A program made the translations under genes and the position numbers. From positions 3,489,521 to 3,553,520 of the forward strand of contig NZ_CP144125.1 of the NCBI RefSeq assembly GCF_036429475.1: a stretch of 64,000 nt of DNA. Direction: 5' to 3'. This document shows, piece after piece, positions 32,977 to 40,812 of the stretch; the first letter of the stretch is position 1, and each line of letters begins with the position of its first letter. Source of the stretch: Halalkalicoccus sp. CGA53 (lineage in GTDB: Archaea > Halobacteriota > Halobacteria > Halobacteriales > Halalkalicoccaceae). The notes beneath the pieces are model-generated. The model saw only the letters and a program-made list of their open reading frames with translations. It had not been told where the DNA came from and did no database searches.

Positions 32977-35046
32977 TCAGCGGCCGAGGCTGGTCGGGAA
33001 CGGGAGGTCCCGTCCGTTCGCGATCGCCCGCTCCGAGGCGAACAGGAGGAAGAACGCGGCGATGACTACGGCCTTCAGCACCCAGCTCGGGTAGATCATC
33101 ACGAACGCACCGAGGGCGAACAGCACCGCCCGGAGCGGCAGCGTGACCCACCGGGAGTGGGGGAACGGGTAGTTGAGCCCGTAGATGATCGTGATCGCGC
33201 CGAGCAGTATCAGCAGGCCGCTGATAAGCGACTGAGGGCCGATCGCCGTCGAGACGATCTCCGGGTGGTAGATAAAGGAGATCGGCAGGACGAACAGCGG
33301 CGCCGCTATCGTGATCGCCGAGGCACACGAGCGCCAGAAGTTAGAGCCGGCTATCCCGGAGGCGACCACCACCGCGACCGCGACCGGTGGGGTGACCCCG
33401 GCCATCACCGCCGCGTAGAACACCATGTAGTGGGCCGCGAGTTCGGGGATCTCGAAGACGTTGATGAACGTCGGCGCGACGAGCGTCGAGACGATGACGT
33501 AGGCGGCGACCGTCGGCATCCCGACGCCCATGACGATACAGACGCCCATCCCGAAGATCACCGCGACGATCAGGATGCCGCCCGAGAGCTGCATCAGCAT
33601 GATCGCGATCCGGGAGGGGACGCCGGTCGTCCCCAGCAGGTCGACGACGCCGTTGACCGCCGCGAGGATGATCGCGATCGGCGCGAGGATCACGGCACCG
33701 CGACGGAAGCCGTGGATCGTGTTCCCGACCTCGTCGACGAGCGTATCGAAGACGCTGTTGCGCCGGACCGACGCGACGCGCGATCGAACGCCAGTCGACC
33801 ACCGCTCGTCGAGTTCGACGCGGGCGCCTCGCTGTCCGTTCGAGACCTCGTATGCGGTCTGTGCGACCGGGATGGCGACTCCGAGTCCGACCATCGCGAC
33901 GATCGTGTAGAGCGCGGAGGTCATCACCGTCCACTGGAGGTAGCCAAGCGTGATCAGCAACACCGCGAACGGGACGCCGAAACGCACGCTCTGGACGAGC
34001 TTGTCGTTTCTGGTCATCTCCTCGTCGAAGTAGTCCTCGAAGTCCATGCTCTGACCGCCGATCTCGTTGACCGACGTGTAGTGGACCGCGACGAGGATGC
34101 TGATGACGAGGATCGCCGCGGGGATCAGCCCCGCGATCACCACGTCGATGTAGGCGATGCCGAGCACGGAGGCCATGACGAACGCCGAGGCGCCCATCAC
34201 CGGGGGGAGCACCTGCCCGGAGGTCGAGGCCGTCCCCTCGATCCCGGCCGCGGTGCGCCCGGAGAGGCCCGCGTCCATCATCGTCGGGATCGTGAACGAG
34301 CCGGTCATCCCGGCGTTGGCGGCGTAGCTGCCGTTTATCGAGCCGATGATCGCACTCGCGATCACCGCGGTCTGGGCGACGCCGGACTCGATGTACTTCG
34401 CGCTCACGATCGCGATCCGCAGGATGAGGTCGAACGCGCCGTAGGCGAACAGCAAGCCCGCGTACAGCAGGAACGGCGCGATCCACGCGGCCGTCAGCTG
34501 TGTGAGCGAGCCGTAGAAGCCCGCGAGGTCGGTGATCAGCATCTGCAGCATGAAGTTCGTCTCGATGCCGCTGTGACCGAACAGCCCCGGCACGTAGTTA
34601 CCGAAGCGGGCGTAGAGCATCACACCCCCGATGAGTGCGAGGAAGACGTTGCCGTAGGCCCGCCAGGTGAGATAGAGGATCACCGCGATCACGAGCCACG
34701 CGAGGCGGTACTCGTAGTCGTGCGCCCAGCCCTGCCGGCGGATGTAGAAGGCTTCGTAGTCGGTGTAGATGTAGACGCTCGCGACGACCATCACCGCCCC
34801 ACACGCGACGAGTATCAGCAGGTCGAGTAGGTCGCCCTCCGAGAGCGAGTCCACCGCCTCGTGCATCAGGTAGAGGACGAGGATCCCGCCGAGGAAGACG
34901 ACCGCGTAGCGGTTCCGGGCGATCGAGCCCTGGCCCCAACGTATCCAGGCGAGGACGATCGCCCAGAACACGAGCGCCCCGACCGTCACGGCGACGTCGA
35001 GCGCCCTCACCTTCCCGTTCAGCGTCGTCGATGTTTCCGTGCTCAT
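32977..35046 (-). CDS. TRAP transporter fused permease (small plus large membrane subunits)
   Basis: This 689-residue, very hydrophobic protein matches the fused 4TM/12TM permease of TRAP systems. An N-terminal section of about four helices ('ALDVAVTVGALVFWAIVLAWI', 'LLDLLILVACGAVMVVASVYIY') corresponds to the DctQ part. The rest has 'LLFAYGAFDLILRIAIVSA', 'SGVAQTAVIASAIIGSINGSY', 'SGQVLPPVMGASAFVMASVLGI' and 'MGVGMPTVAAYVIVSTLVAPT', typical DctM motifs. TRAP carriers import organic acids with Na+ using an extracytoplasmic binding protein. Its partner, a TAXI-type binding protein, is encoded upstream, with a 41-bp gap. The substrate is unknown; the neighbouring genes point to an organic or sugar acid. 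Confidence 0.93.
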   Translation of the reverse strand: MSTETSTTLNGKVRALDVAVTVGALVFWAIVLAWIRWGQGSIARNRYAVVFLGGILVLYLMHEAVDSLSEGDLLDLLILVACGAVMVVASVYIYTDYEAFYIRRQGWAHDYEYRLAWLVIAVILYLTWRAYGNVFLALIGGVMLYARFGNYVPGLFGHSGIETNFMLQMLITDLAGFYGSLTQLTAAWIAPFLLYAGLLFAYGAFDLILRIAIVSAKYIESGVAQTAVIASAIIGSINGSYAANAGMTGSFTIPTMMDAGLSGRTAAGIEGTASTSGQVLPPVMGASAFVMASVLGIAYIDVVIAGLIPAAILVISILVAVHYTSVNEIGGQSMDFEDYFDEEMTRNDKLVQSVRFGVPFAVLLITLGYLQWTVMTSALYTIVAMVGLGVAIPVAQTAYEVSNGQRGARVELDERWSTGVRSRVASVRRNSVFDTLVDEVGNTIHGFRRGAVILAPIAIILAAVNGVVDLLGTTGVPSRIAIMLMQLSGGILIVAVIFGMGVCIVMGVGMPTVAAYVIVSTLVAPTFINVFEIPELAAHYMVFYAAVMAGVTPPVAVAVVVASGIAGSNFWRSCASAITIAAPLFVLPISFIYHPEIVSTAIGPQSLISGLLILLGAITIIYGLNYPFPHSRWVTLPLRAVLFALGAFVMIYPSWVLKAVVIAAFFLLFASERAIANGRDLPFPTSLGR

Positions 35047-35087
35047 GAGATCTCAGACCGTCGGATGGCCCGACGGAGTGTCGGGAC

Positions 35088-36248
35088 TTAGTTGTACTCT
35101 TCGTCCGGGTCGCCGACGATCCAGTCGTCCTCCCAGACGCCCTCGTCCTGGTAGTACTCGGCGGCGCCGGGGTGCCACGGGTAGTCCTCGAGGGCACCGA
35201 CGATCAGGTCCTCGGGGCCCTCGGGGGTGAACCGCCGCTCGGAGTCGCGCACCGTGTCGCCGTGCTCGCCCGCGACGCGGGTGAGTTCGTAGACCGCCTC
35301 CTCGGGCGTCTCCGGGTGGAACGCCAGCGTCGTGTTCAGGTCCCAGGTGACGATCTCGTCCGCCTCGATGTCCTGGTCCCAGCCGAACGTCTCGCCGGGG
35401 TCGTCGTCGTAGATCGTGAGGCCGGCGCCGGGGAACTGTTCGATCGATTCGACCAGCGCGTCGGTGTGTTCGACGTAGTGGACGTCGACGCGGGCGTCGT
35501 ACTCGACGACCCAGCCGGTGTTGCCGACGCCGGGGGTTCCGTAGGCGATCGCCGCGTCGATCTGGCCCTCCTCCATCGCGCCGGGGGCGTCGGCGACGTC
35601 CATGTCGACGATGTTCATCTCCTCGTAGACGTCCGCCGTCGGCTCCTGCTCCCAGACTTCGAGCGTCGTCGCGCGGGTGGAGTATCCCGGCTCCGCCGGG
35701 TAGACGTTCGCACCCGCGAGGTCGTCGAACGTCTCGATGCCGGTGTCGTCGAGCGCCATCACGTAGATGCCGTACGGGAACGCGAGGAAGCCCTGGTACG
35801 GGACGATGTCGACCGGGTCCTCCTCGAACATGTCCATGTTGTTGATCGCCTTGTTCATCGTGTTGGTGTCGATGAACCCGGCGTCGACGGCGCCCTCTGC
35901 CATCCGGTAGGTCGTCCCGACGTAGCCCGGACTCTCGATCGTCGAGTAGGAGACGGTGTCGCTCACCTCGGCGACCGCCGCCTCGAAGGCGAGGCCGACG
36001 TCCATCGTCCCTCCGGCGGAGGTACCGGAGTCGACGTGGTACTCGGCGTCCTCGTCGGGTTCGTCGTCGTCGTCCGGTTCCGGAGCGTCGTCGTCCGCGT
36101 CGGCGTCGTCGGCGTCGTCCCCGTCCTCGAGGGGGTCGTCCTCGTCCGGATCGACGTCGTCGCCGCCGATACAGCCAGCTACGCTGATCGCGCTCGCGCC
36201 CACGGCGGTCTGCAGGAACCGCCGCCGGGTCGAGTCATTGTCTGTCAT
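35088..36248 (-). CDS. TAXI-family TRAP solute-binding lipoprotein
   Basis: This 386-residue lipoprotein has Tat-like 'RRRFLQTAVGASAISVAGC', lipidated at C26, then an acidic linker (about 28-70). The mature domain starts 'YHVDSGTSAGGTMDVGLAFEAAVAE', the TAXI signature (a Gly-rich substrate loop), followed by 'YSTIESPGYVGTTYRMAEGAVDAGFID' and 'GAMEEGQIDAAIAYGTPGVGN', both typical of this family. It delivers the substrate to the permease encoded downstream on the same strand. A TATA-like 'aatatatata' (complement of about 36280-36290) lies 32-42 bp upstream, so the leader is short. The ATG at 36248 gives a normal Tat n-region. The two genes form the operon at the left edge of the catabolic region. 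Confidence 0.93.
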   Translation of the reverse strand: MTDNDSTRRRFLQTAVGASAISVAGCIGGDDVDPDEDDPLEDGDDADDADADDDAPEPDDDDEPDEDAEYHVDSGTSAGGTMDVGLAFEAAVAEVSDTVSYSTIESPGYVGTTYRMAEGAVDAGFIDTNTMNKAINNMDMFEEDPVDIVPYQGFLAFPYGIYVMALDDTGIETFDDLAGANVYPAEPGYSTRATTLEVWEQEPTADVYEEMNIVDMDVADAPGAMEEGQIDAAIAYGTPGVGNTGWVVEYDARVDVHYVEHTDALVESIEQFPGAGLTIYDDDPGETFGWDQDIEADEIVTWDLNTTLAFHPETPEEAVYELTRVAGEHGDTVRDSERRFTPEGPEDLIVGALEDYPWHPGAAEYYQDEGVWEDDWIVGDPDEEYN

Positions 36249-36460
36249 GGTGACTCCGGATAATAAAGGGATACCGCTGTATATATATTCTTCGAGATAC
36301 GGTGGCGGGAGGACGCCGACGGGGCCGGGAATCGACGGACGGGACGGCAGTCGATTCACGGGGACCGATCGGCAGACCGCCGGTCCGGAGAGTTCTTCTC
36401 GTGCTTCACGTCGGTGAGCTTGGCCGGCGAGCGCCTGCCGTCTCCCGAACGGTTATTCGA

Positions 36461-36477
36461 GCGGGCTTCGAACCCGC
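36461..36477. promoter_or_regulatory. Hairpin GCGGG...CCCGC between TATA box and ATG of the SDR gene
   Basis: Two arms of five bases with a seven-base loop 'cttcgaa' lie three bases before the ATG. If the message is leaderless it would be in DNA only, and a place for a regulator. It resembles a T-arm, but no tRNA body surrounds it. Confidence 0.25.
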
Positions 36478-36480
36478 GGT

Positions 36481-37278
36481 ATGGACCTTCGAATCGACGG
36501 GAACGTCGCGCTCGTCACCGCATCGAGCGGGGGCCTGGGATTCGCCGCCGCCCGGGCGCTCGTCCGGGAGGGGGCGACCGTCGTCGTGAACGGACGGACC
36601 GAGGAGACGCTCGAGGCGGCGGCCGAGGAGTTGCGATCGGAGGCGGCCGACGGGGCGTCGGTCCTCCCGGTCGCGGCCGACCTCACCGACCCCGACGGGC
36701 CGGGTCGGATCGTCGAGGAGGCCGTCTCCGAGTTCGGCGGGCTGGACCACCTCGTGACGAGCGCGGGCGGCCCGCCCTCGGGCGCGTTCCTCGACATCGG
36801 GGAGGAGGAGTGGTACGACACCTACGACCTGCTGGTGATGAGCGTCGTCAGGACGGTGACGGAGGCGGCGCCGCACCTGCGCGCCGACGAGGGCGGGACG
36901 ATCGTCACGGTCGCCTCCCGAACGGTGAAGGAGGCCGCCGACGCGATGGTGCTCTCGAACTCGGTGCGGATGGGCGTCGTCGGGCTAGAGAAGACGCTCT
37001 CGACCGAACTCGCTCCGGAGGTCCGCGCGAACGCTGTGTTGCCGGGTTCGCACGAGACCGAGCGCGTCGAGAACCTCATCGAGCAGGCAATCGACCGCGG
37101 CGACGTCGACTCCTACGAGGAGGGCTACGCCGACCGCGTGCGCGAGGTCCCGCTCGAACGGCTGGGGACCACCGAGGAGTTCGGCGCGACCGTCGCCTTC
37201 CTCTCCTCGCCACGCTCGGGCTTCGTAAACGGTGCCGCGGTCCCGATCGACGGCGGCTCGCTCGGGTCGAACCTCTAG
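36481..37278 (+). CDS. SDR-family oxidoreductase with altered catalytic residues
   Basis: This 265-residue protein of the SDR superfamily has 'ALVTASSGGLGFAAARALV' as the cofactor loop and 'LVTSAGGPPSGAFLD' in the NNAG place. The Ser after strand 5 is present (S146 in 'TVASRT'). The YxxxK segment reads 'MVLSNSVRMGVVGLEKTL', in which Tyr becomes S159 and Lys becomes R163. A known subgroup has this 'SN.VR' type, and its catalysis is unclear. NAD(P)-binding remains likely; dehydrogenase activity is uncertain. A TATA-like 'ggttattcg' (36451-36459) precedes the ATG. A 17-base hairpin lies at 36461-36477 just before the start. It opens the catabolic set next to the TRAP genes but on the other strand. 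Confidence 0.85.
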   Translation: MDLRIDGNVALVTASSGGLGFAAARALVREGATVVVNGRTEETLEAAAEELRSEAADGASVLPVAADLTDPDGPGRIVEEAVSEFGGLDHLVTSAGGPPSGAFLDIGEEEWYDTYDLLVMSVVRTVTEAAPHLRADEGGTIVTVASRTVKEAADAMVLSNSVRMGVVGLEKTLSTELAPEVRANAVLPGSHETERVENLIEQAIDRGDVDSYEEGYADRVREVPLERLGTTEEFGATVAFLSSPRSGFVNGAAVPIDGGSLGSNL

Positions 37279-37300
37279 TACACAGCCGTCCCTGCCGGGT

Positions 37301-37936
37301 TCAGAACGCGTGGCCGTCGCGCTGGAGGTCGGGGACGGTCGCACCGGCGTCGATCTTCGCCTCCAGGAGCAGTTCCTCTCCGAGGATCCCCTCCGCCGTC
37401 TCCGCGACGACGGCGGCCTCGTCGGCGGGGACGACGACGACGCCGGTCGCGTCGGCGACGATCACGTCACCCGGGGCGACGGTGACGCCGTCGATCGCGA
37501 TCGGCTCGCCGATCCCCTCGACGGTCACCCGCCGCTGGCCGGTCTTCGGCGTCGGCCCACGGGCGAAGACGGGGAACTCGCCCCCGTGAACCTCGGGGAC
37601 GTCGCGGTAGCCCCCGTCCACGACGACGCCGGAGACCCCCGCGTTCGCCGCGAGCCGAGAGGCGTTCCCACCCCAGCAGGAGAGTTCCGGGCCGACCCCG
37701 TCGATCGCGAGGACGCGGTCGGCCGCGAGTTCGTGGAGCATCGCGAACGGGAAGTTCGTCTCCCGTGGCTCGTCCACCCGCTCGAACCGCAATGTGCTCG
37801 CGCGGCCCACCGCCCGCTGGTTCGGGTGAGCCGGCTCGATGCCGGTGATCACGCCGTCGATCCCGTGCTCGTCGAGCGCGTCGGAGACGATACTCGTATC
37901 GAAGAGCCGAAACGTGTCGGCGACGCTCTCCGTCAT
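37301..37936 (-). CDS. RraA/HMG-aldolase-type protein
   Basis: This 211-residue protein of the RraA-like fold contains the complete aldolase signature G-x20-R-D-x2-E: G90 ... R111-D112 ... E115 in 'VVDGGYRDVPEV'. Class II pyruvate aldolases of this fold (4-hydroxy-4-methyl-2-oxoglutarate/4-carboxy-4-hydroxy-2-oxoadipate aldolases, also oxaloacetate decarboxylases) use it with a divalent metal. 'TPKTGQRRVTVEG' and 'VAPGDVIVADATGVVVVP' complete the fold. The enzyme would cleave a 2-keto-4-hydroxy acid to pyruvate plus another keto acid, or decarboxylate oxaloacetate. It is followed on the same strand by no other gene, while a D-2-hydroxyacid dehydrogenase lies just upstream (30 bp), making an operon likely. 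Neighbouring sugar-acid-type enzymes fit this reaction. Confidence 0.85.
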   Translation of the reverse strand: MTESVADTFRLFDTSIVSDALDEHGIDGVITGIEPAHPNQRAVGRASTLRFERVDEPRETNFPFAMLHELAADRVLAIDGVGPELSCWGGNASRLAANAGVSGVVVDGGYRDVPEVHGGEFPVFARGPTPKTGQRRVTVEGIGEPIAIDGVTVAPGDVIVADATGVVVVPADEAAVVAETAEGILGEELLLEAKIDAGATVPDLQRDGHAF

Positions 37937-37966
37937 ACACCAGAGGCTCCGTCCGGGTGCTTATAA

Positions 37967-39010
37967 CTACGTCTTCTCCCGGTCGATCCGCTCGAAGACC
38001 GCGGGGTTCACGACGGTGTCGGGTCGCCCACCGGTGAGGACGGTCTCGACTTTCTCCGCGGCGAGTCGCGCCCCACGTTCGAGGTACCCCTCGGTGACGC
38101 CGGCGACGTGCGGCGTCACGAGCACCTCGGACGCCGTGAGCAAGGGGTCGTCGGCCGCGGGCGGTTCCTCGCGCATCACGTCGAGTGCGACGCCGCCGAG
38201 CGTCCCCGACCCGACGGCACGGAGGAGGGCGTCCTCGTCGACGATCCCGCCGCGGGCGACGTTGATCAGGTAGCCGCCCGAGAGCGCCGACAGCTGGTCG
38301 GAGCCGACCGAGCCACTGGTCTCGTCGGTCAGCGGCGCGTGCAGCGAGAGGACCTCCGTCAGCTCGAACAGTGCGTCGAAGCCGACGAGTTCGACGCCTG
38401 CCGCCTCGACCGTCTCGCGGTCGACCCGGGGGTAGAGCGCGGAATCGGAGCGCTCGCCGGCGACGTACGGGTCGTGGCCCAGCACCGTCGCGCCGAGGTC
38501 GGCGGCCCGCCGGGCGACGTCGAACCCGATCGTCCCGAGGCCGAGGACGCCGACCGTGCTCCGGCCGAGTTCGCGACCCATACCCGTCGCCGCGTCCCAC
38601 TCGCCCGCGGTCGTCCGCGCGTGGATCCCCAGTAGATCACGCAACAGTAGCGTCATCACCGAGAGCGTGTACTCGACGACCGCCGGGCCGGGCGCACCCG
38701 GCGAGTGGGTGACGACGACGCCGTGGTCGGTGGCCGCCTCGAGGTCGACCCGGTCGTAGCCCGACCCGTAAACGGCGATCACACGCAGTGAGGGCGCTCG
38801 TTCGAACAGCGCTCGGGTGGCGACGCCTGGTCTGAGGATCAGCGCGTCGTGGCCGTTCGCGGCCGTCGCGAGCGCGTCGGTCGATCCACGCTCGATGCCG
38901 GCCTCCCTCACCTCGTGTGTCTCGAAGCGCCAGTCGTCGGGGAGCGCGTCCGCCACGATGTCGGCACGGACGGGGCGGGAGCGGCTCGTCGTGGCCAGCA
39001 CGGAGTACAT
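37967..39010 (-). CDS. D-isomer 2-hydroxyacid dehydrogenase
   Basis: This 347-residue enzyme begins 'MYSVLATTSRSR' and has the two-domain layout of D-2-hydroxyacid dehydrogenases. The NAD-binding loop is 'VGVLGLGTIGFDVARRAADLG'. The catalytic Arg lies in 'LINVARGGIVDEDAL', the Glu in 'MREEPPAADDPL', and the His in 'LVTPHVAGVTEGY'. It should interconvert a 2-hydroxy acid and a 2-keto acid with NAD(H). The ATG at 39010 gives a normal length; the open frame upstream to 39115 is out of pattern. The aldolase-type gene follows after 30 bp, and the divergent AtuA gene starts 82 bp away, so the intergenic region is a shared promoter. Confidence 0.92.
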   Translation of the reverse strand: MYSVLATTSRSRPVRADIVADALPDDWRFETHEVREAGIERGSTDALATAANGHDALILRPGVATRALFERAPSLRVIAVYGSGYDRVDLEAATDHGVVVTHSPGAPGPAVVEYTLSVMTLLLRDLLGIHARTTAGEWDAATGMGRELGRSTVGVLGLGTIGFDVARRAADLGATVLGHDPYVAGERSDSALYPRVDRETVEAAGVELVGFDALFELTEVLSLHAPLTDETSGSVGSDQLSALSGGYLINVARGGIVDEDALLRAVGSGTLGGVALDVMREEPPAADDPLLTASEVLVTPHVAGVTEGYLERGARLAAEKVETVLTGGRPDTVVNPAVFERIDREKT

Positions 39011-39063
39011 ACCGGGGGCGACTCCGGGGAGCACAAAGAGCGTTCGTGTCGCCCATCCGTGCG

Positions 39064-39071
39064 TATTTACC
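39064..39071 (+). promoter_or_regulatory. TATA-like box of the AtuA operon
   Basis: 'tatttacc' is about 22-29 bp before the GTG at 39093. It supports that start and a leaderless transcript for the AtuA gene. Confidence 0.4.
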
Positions 39072-39092
39072 CCCGCCGCGCGATCACCGAGC

Positions 39093-40439
39093 GTGAGCAG
39101 TGACCGACTCCGCATCGGCGGCGGCGCGGGCTACGCGGGCGATCGCATCGAGCCGGCGGTCGAACTCTCGGCGGATCCGGGCCTCGACTACCTCTGTTTC
39201 GAGTGTCTCGGCGAGCGGACCGTCGCGCTCGCTCGTCGGAGATCGACCGAAGGCGGCCACGGGTACAACCCGCTCCTCGAGGAACGGACACGGGCCGTCC
39301 TCGCGGACTGCGTCCAGAACGGGATCACGATCGTCACGAACATGGGCGCGGCGGACCCGACGGCCGCGGCTGCGCGTGTACGGGAGATCGCGGCCGATGC
39401 GGGCCACGACGGACTTCGGATCGCGGCGGTGAACGGCTCGGACGTCTCGGATCGCTTCGAGGACCTCCACACGGAGACGACCGAGGGCGAACCGGTCGCC
39501 GCCTACCGCGACCGGGCGCTCGCCGCCGACGCCTACCTCGGTGTCGAGCCGATCCTCGCGGCGCTCGACCGCGGTGCCGACGTCGTCGTCACGGGCCGGG
39601 TCGCGGACGCGTCGCTCTTTCTCGCACCGTTGATCTACGAGTTCGACTGGCCGTACCCACACGGAGAGCCCTCCGAGCGGATCGGCCAGGGGATCGCCGC
39701 GGGCCACTTACTGGAGTGTGCCGGGCAGGTCACGGGCGGCTACTTCGCGGATCCCGGACGCGCCGACGTCGAGGGGCTCGCCTCGCTCGGCTTCCCGATC
39801 GCCGAGGTCGGGGCCGACGGCGATGTCACGATCACGAAGCTCCCGGGGACGGGGGGGACGGTGACGGCGGAGACCTGCACGCAGCAACTGCTCTACGAGG
39901 TCCACGATCCAAGTACCTACCTCGGCCCGGACGGCGTCGCCGACTTCTCCGGCGTCTCCTTCGCCGAGGTCCGAAAGGACGCCGTCCGTGTCGAGGGGGC
40001 GGTCGCCGATCCACCGCCGGAGACGCTCAAGGTCTCGCTCGGCTACGACGCCGGCTACCGGGGCGTCGGCGAGATCTCGTACGCCGGTCCGAACGCGAGA
40101 GCACGTGCCGAACTCGCCGGCCGGATCGTTCGCGATCGGCTCTCGATCCGCGGGCTCGACCCGGCGGAGCTTCGGACCGACCTCGTGGGCGTCGACTCGC
40201 TCCACGGCGACCTCGGCGACGAGGAGCCCTACGAGGTGCGACTCCGCGTCGCCGTGCGATCGGACGACGAATCGACCGCCCGCGGGGTCGCTCGCGAGGT
40301 CGAGACGCTCTACACGAACGGACCCGCCGGCGGCGGCGGTGCGCGCATGGAGACGGATAGGGTGGTGGGGATCGTCTCGACGCTCGTCGACCGCGAGCGC
40401 GTCGATCCGACGGTCTCTGTGGAGGAGGTGGAGGTGTGA
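39093..40439 (+). CDS. AtuA-type (DUF1446) protein
   Basis: This 448-residue protein is of the acyclic terpene utilisation AtuA type. The opening 'LRIGGGAGYAGDRIEPAVEL' and the block 'CLGERTVALARRRSTEGGHGY' are typical. 'ITIVTNMGAADPTAAAARVREIA' and 'VVVTGRVADASLFLAPLIYEF' follow in family order, with 'GHLLECAGQVTGGYFADPG' and 'ITKLPGTGGTVTAETCTQQLLYE' further on. The family is involved in citronellol/geraniol degradation in Pseudomonas and related branched acyl-CoA pathways, but its reaction is not established. The start is the GTG at 39093. The following gene carries the C-terminal domain that is fused in many bacterial AtuA proteins; here it is a separate small gene with a 4-bp overlap. 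Confidence 0.88.
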   Translation: MSSDRLRIGGGAGYAGDRIEPAVELSADPGLDYLCFECLGERTVALARRRSTEGGHGYNPLLEERTRAVLADCVQNGITIVTNMGAADPTAAAARVREIAADAGHDGLRIAAVNGSDVSDRFEDLHTETTEGEPVAAYRDRALAADAYLGVEPILAALDRGADVVVTGRVADASLFLAPLIYEFDWPYPHGEPSERIGQGIAAGHLLECAGQVTGGYFADPGRADVEGLASLGFPIAEVGADGDVTITKLPGTGGTVTAETCTQQLLYEVHDPSTYLGPDGVADFSGVSFAEVRKDAVRVEGAVADPPPETLKVSLGYDAGYRGVGEISYAGPNARARAELAGRIVRDRLSIRGLDPAELRTDLVGVDSLHGDLGDEEPYEVRLRVAVRSDDESTARGVAREVETLYTNGPAGGGGARMETDRVVGIVSTLVDRERVDPTVSVEEVEV

Positions 40440-40753
40440 GGACGGTCCGCGACCTCGCGCACGTCCGCGCCGGCGACAAGGGGAACACGTCGAACCTCGT
40501 CGTCGTCGCCGATTCGGAGGCGGCGTACGAGGAGCTCCTCGCGGGACTCACCGCCGACCGCGTCCACGAACGCTTCGCCCACCTCGGCGCGAAGGAGGTC
40601 ACCCGCTACGAGCACCCGCCGACGGGTGCACTGAACTTCGTCGTCCGCGGCGTCCTCGCGGGCGGGGTGACGACCTCGCTCCGCGTCGACGGCCACGGGA
40701 AGTCGCTCTCGTCGCTGCTCGCCGGGACGAAACTGCCCGAGGAGTCCCGGTAG
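40436..40753 (+). CDS. AtuA C-terminal-like domain protein
   Basis: This 105-residue protein has the block 'VRDLAHVRAGDKGNTSNLVVVADS', then 'ELLAGLTADRVHERFAHLGAKEVTRYEHPPTGALNFVV' (in pieces) and 'TTSLRVDGHGKSLSSLL'. That is the ferredoxin-fold domain found at the end of bacterial AtuA-like proteins. The GTG start overlaps the TGA of the AtuA gene (GTGA), so they are coupled and presumably form a complex. As a discrete subunit it may deliver or bind an acyl-CoA or hold the active site together. The two-gene form is a known variation in archaea and actinobacteria as far as I recall, but its use is not clear. Confidence 0.85.
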   Translation: MRTVRDLAHVRAGDKGNTSNLVVVADSEAAYEELLAGLTADRVHERFAHLGAKEVTRYEHPPTGALNFVVRGVLAGGVTTSLRVDGHGKSLSSLLAGTKLPEESR

Positions 40754-40780
40754 CCGAACGACGCGCGGTACACCCACACC

Positions 40781-40788
40781 CTTATTGG
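40781..40788 (+). promoter_or_regulatory. TATA-like box before the thiolase-fold gene
   Basis: 'cttattgg' is about 25-32 bp before the ATG at 40813, so the thiolase and DUF35 pair may have a promoter of its own within the AtuA run. Confidence 0.35.
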
Positions 40789-40812
40789 GACCCGGTACCG
40801 TCAGTCACGGAA

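Noticed and set aside
36461-36477. T-arm-like hairpin with 'ttcgaa' loop
   Set aside because: The flanks do not fold into acceptor, D and anticodon stems; it lies just before a start codon, so I treat it as a regulatory hairpin at most.
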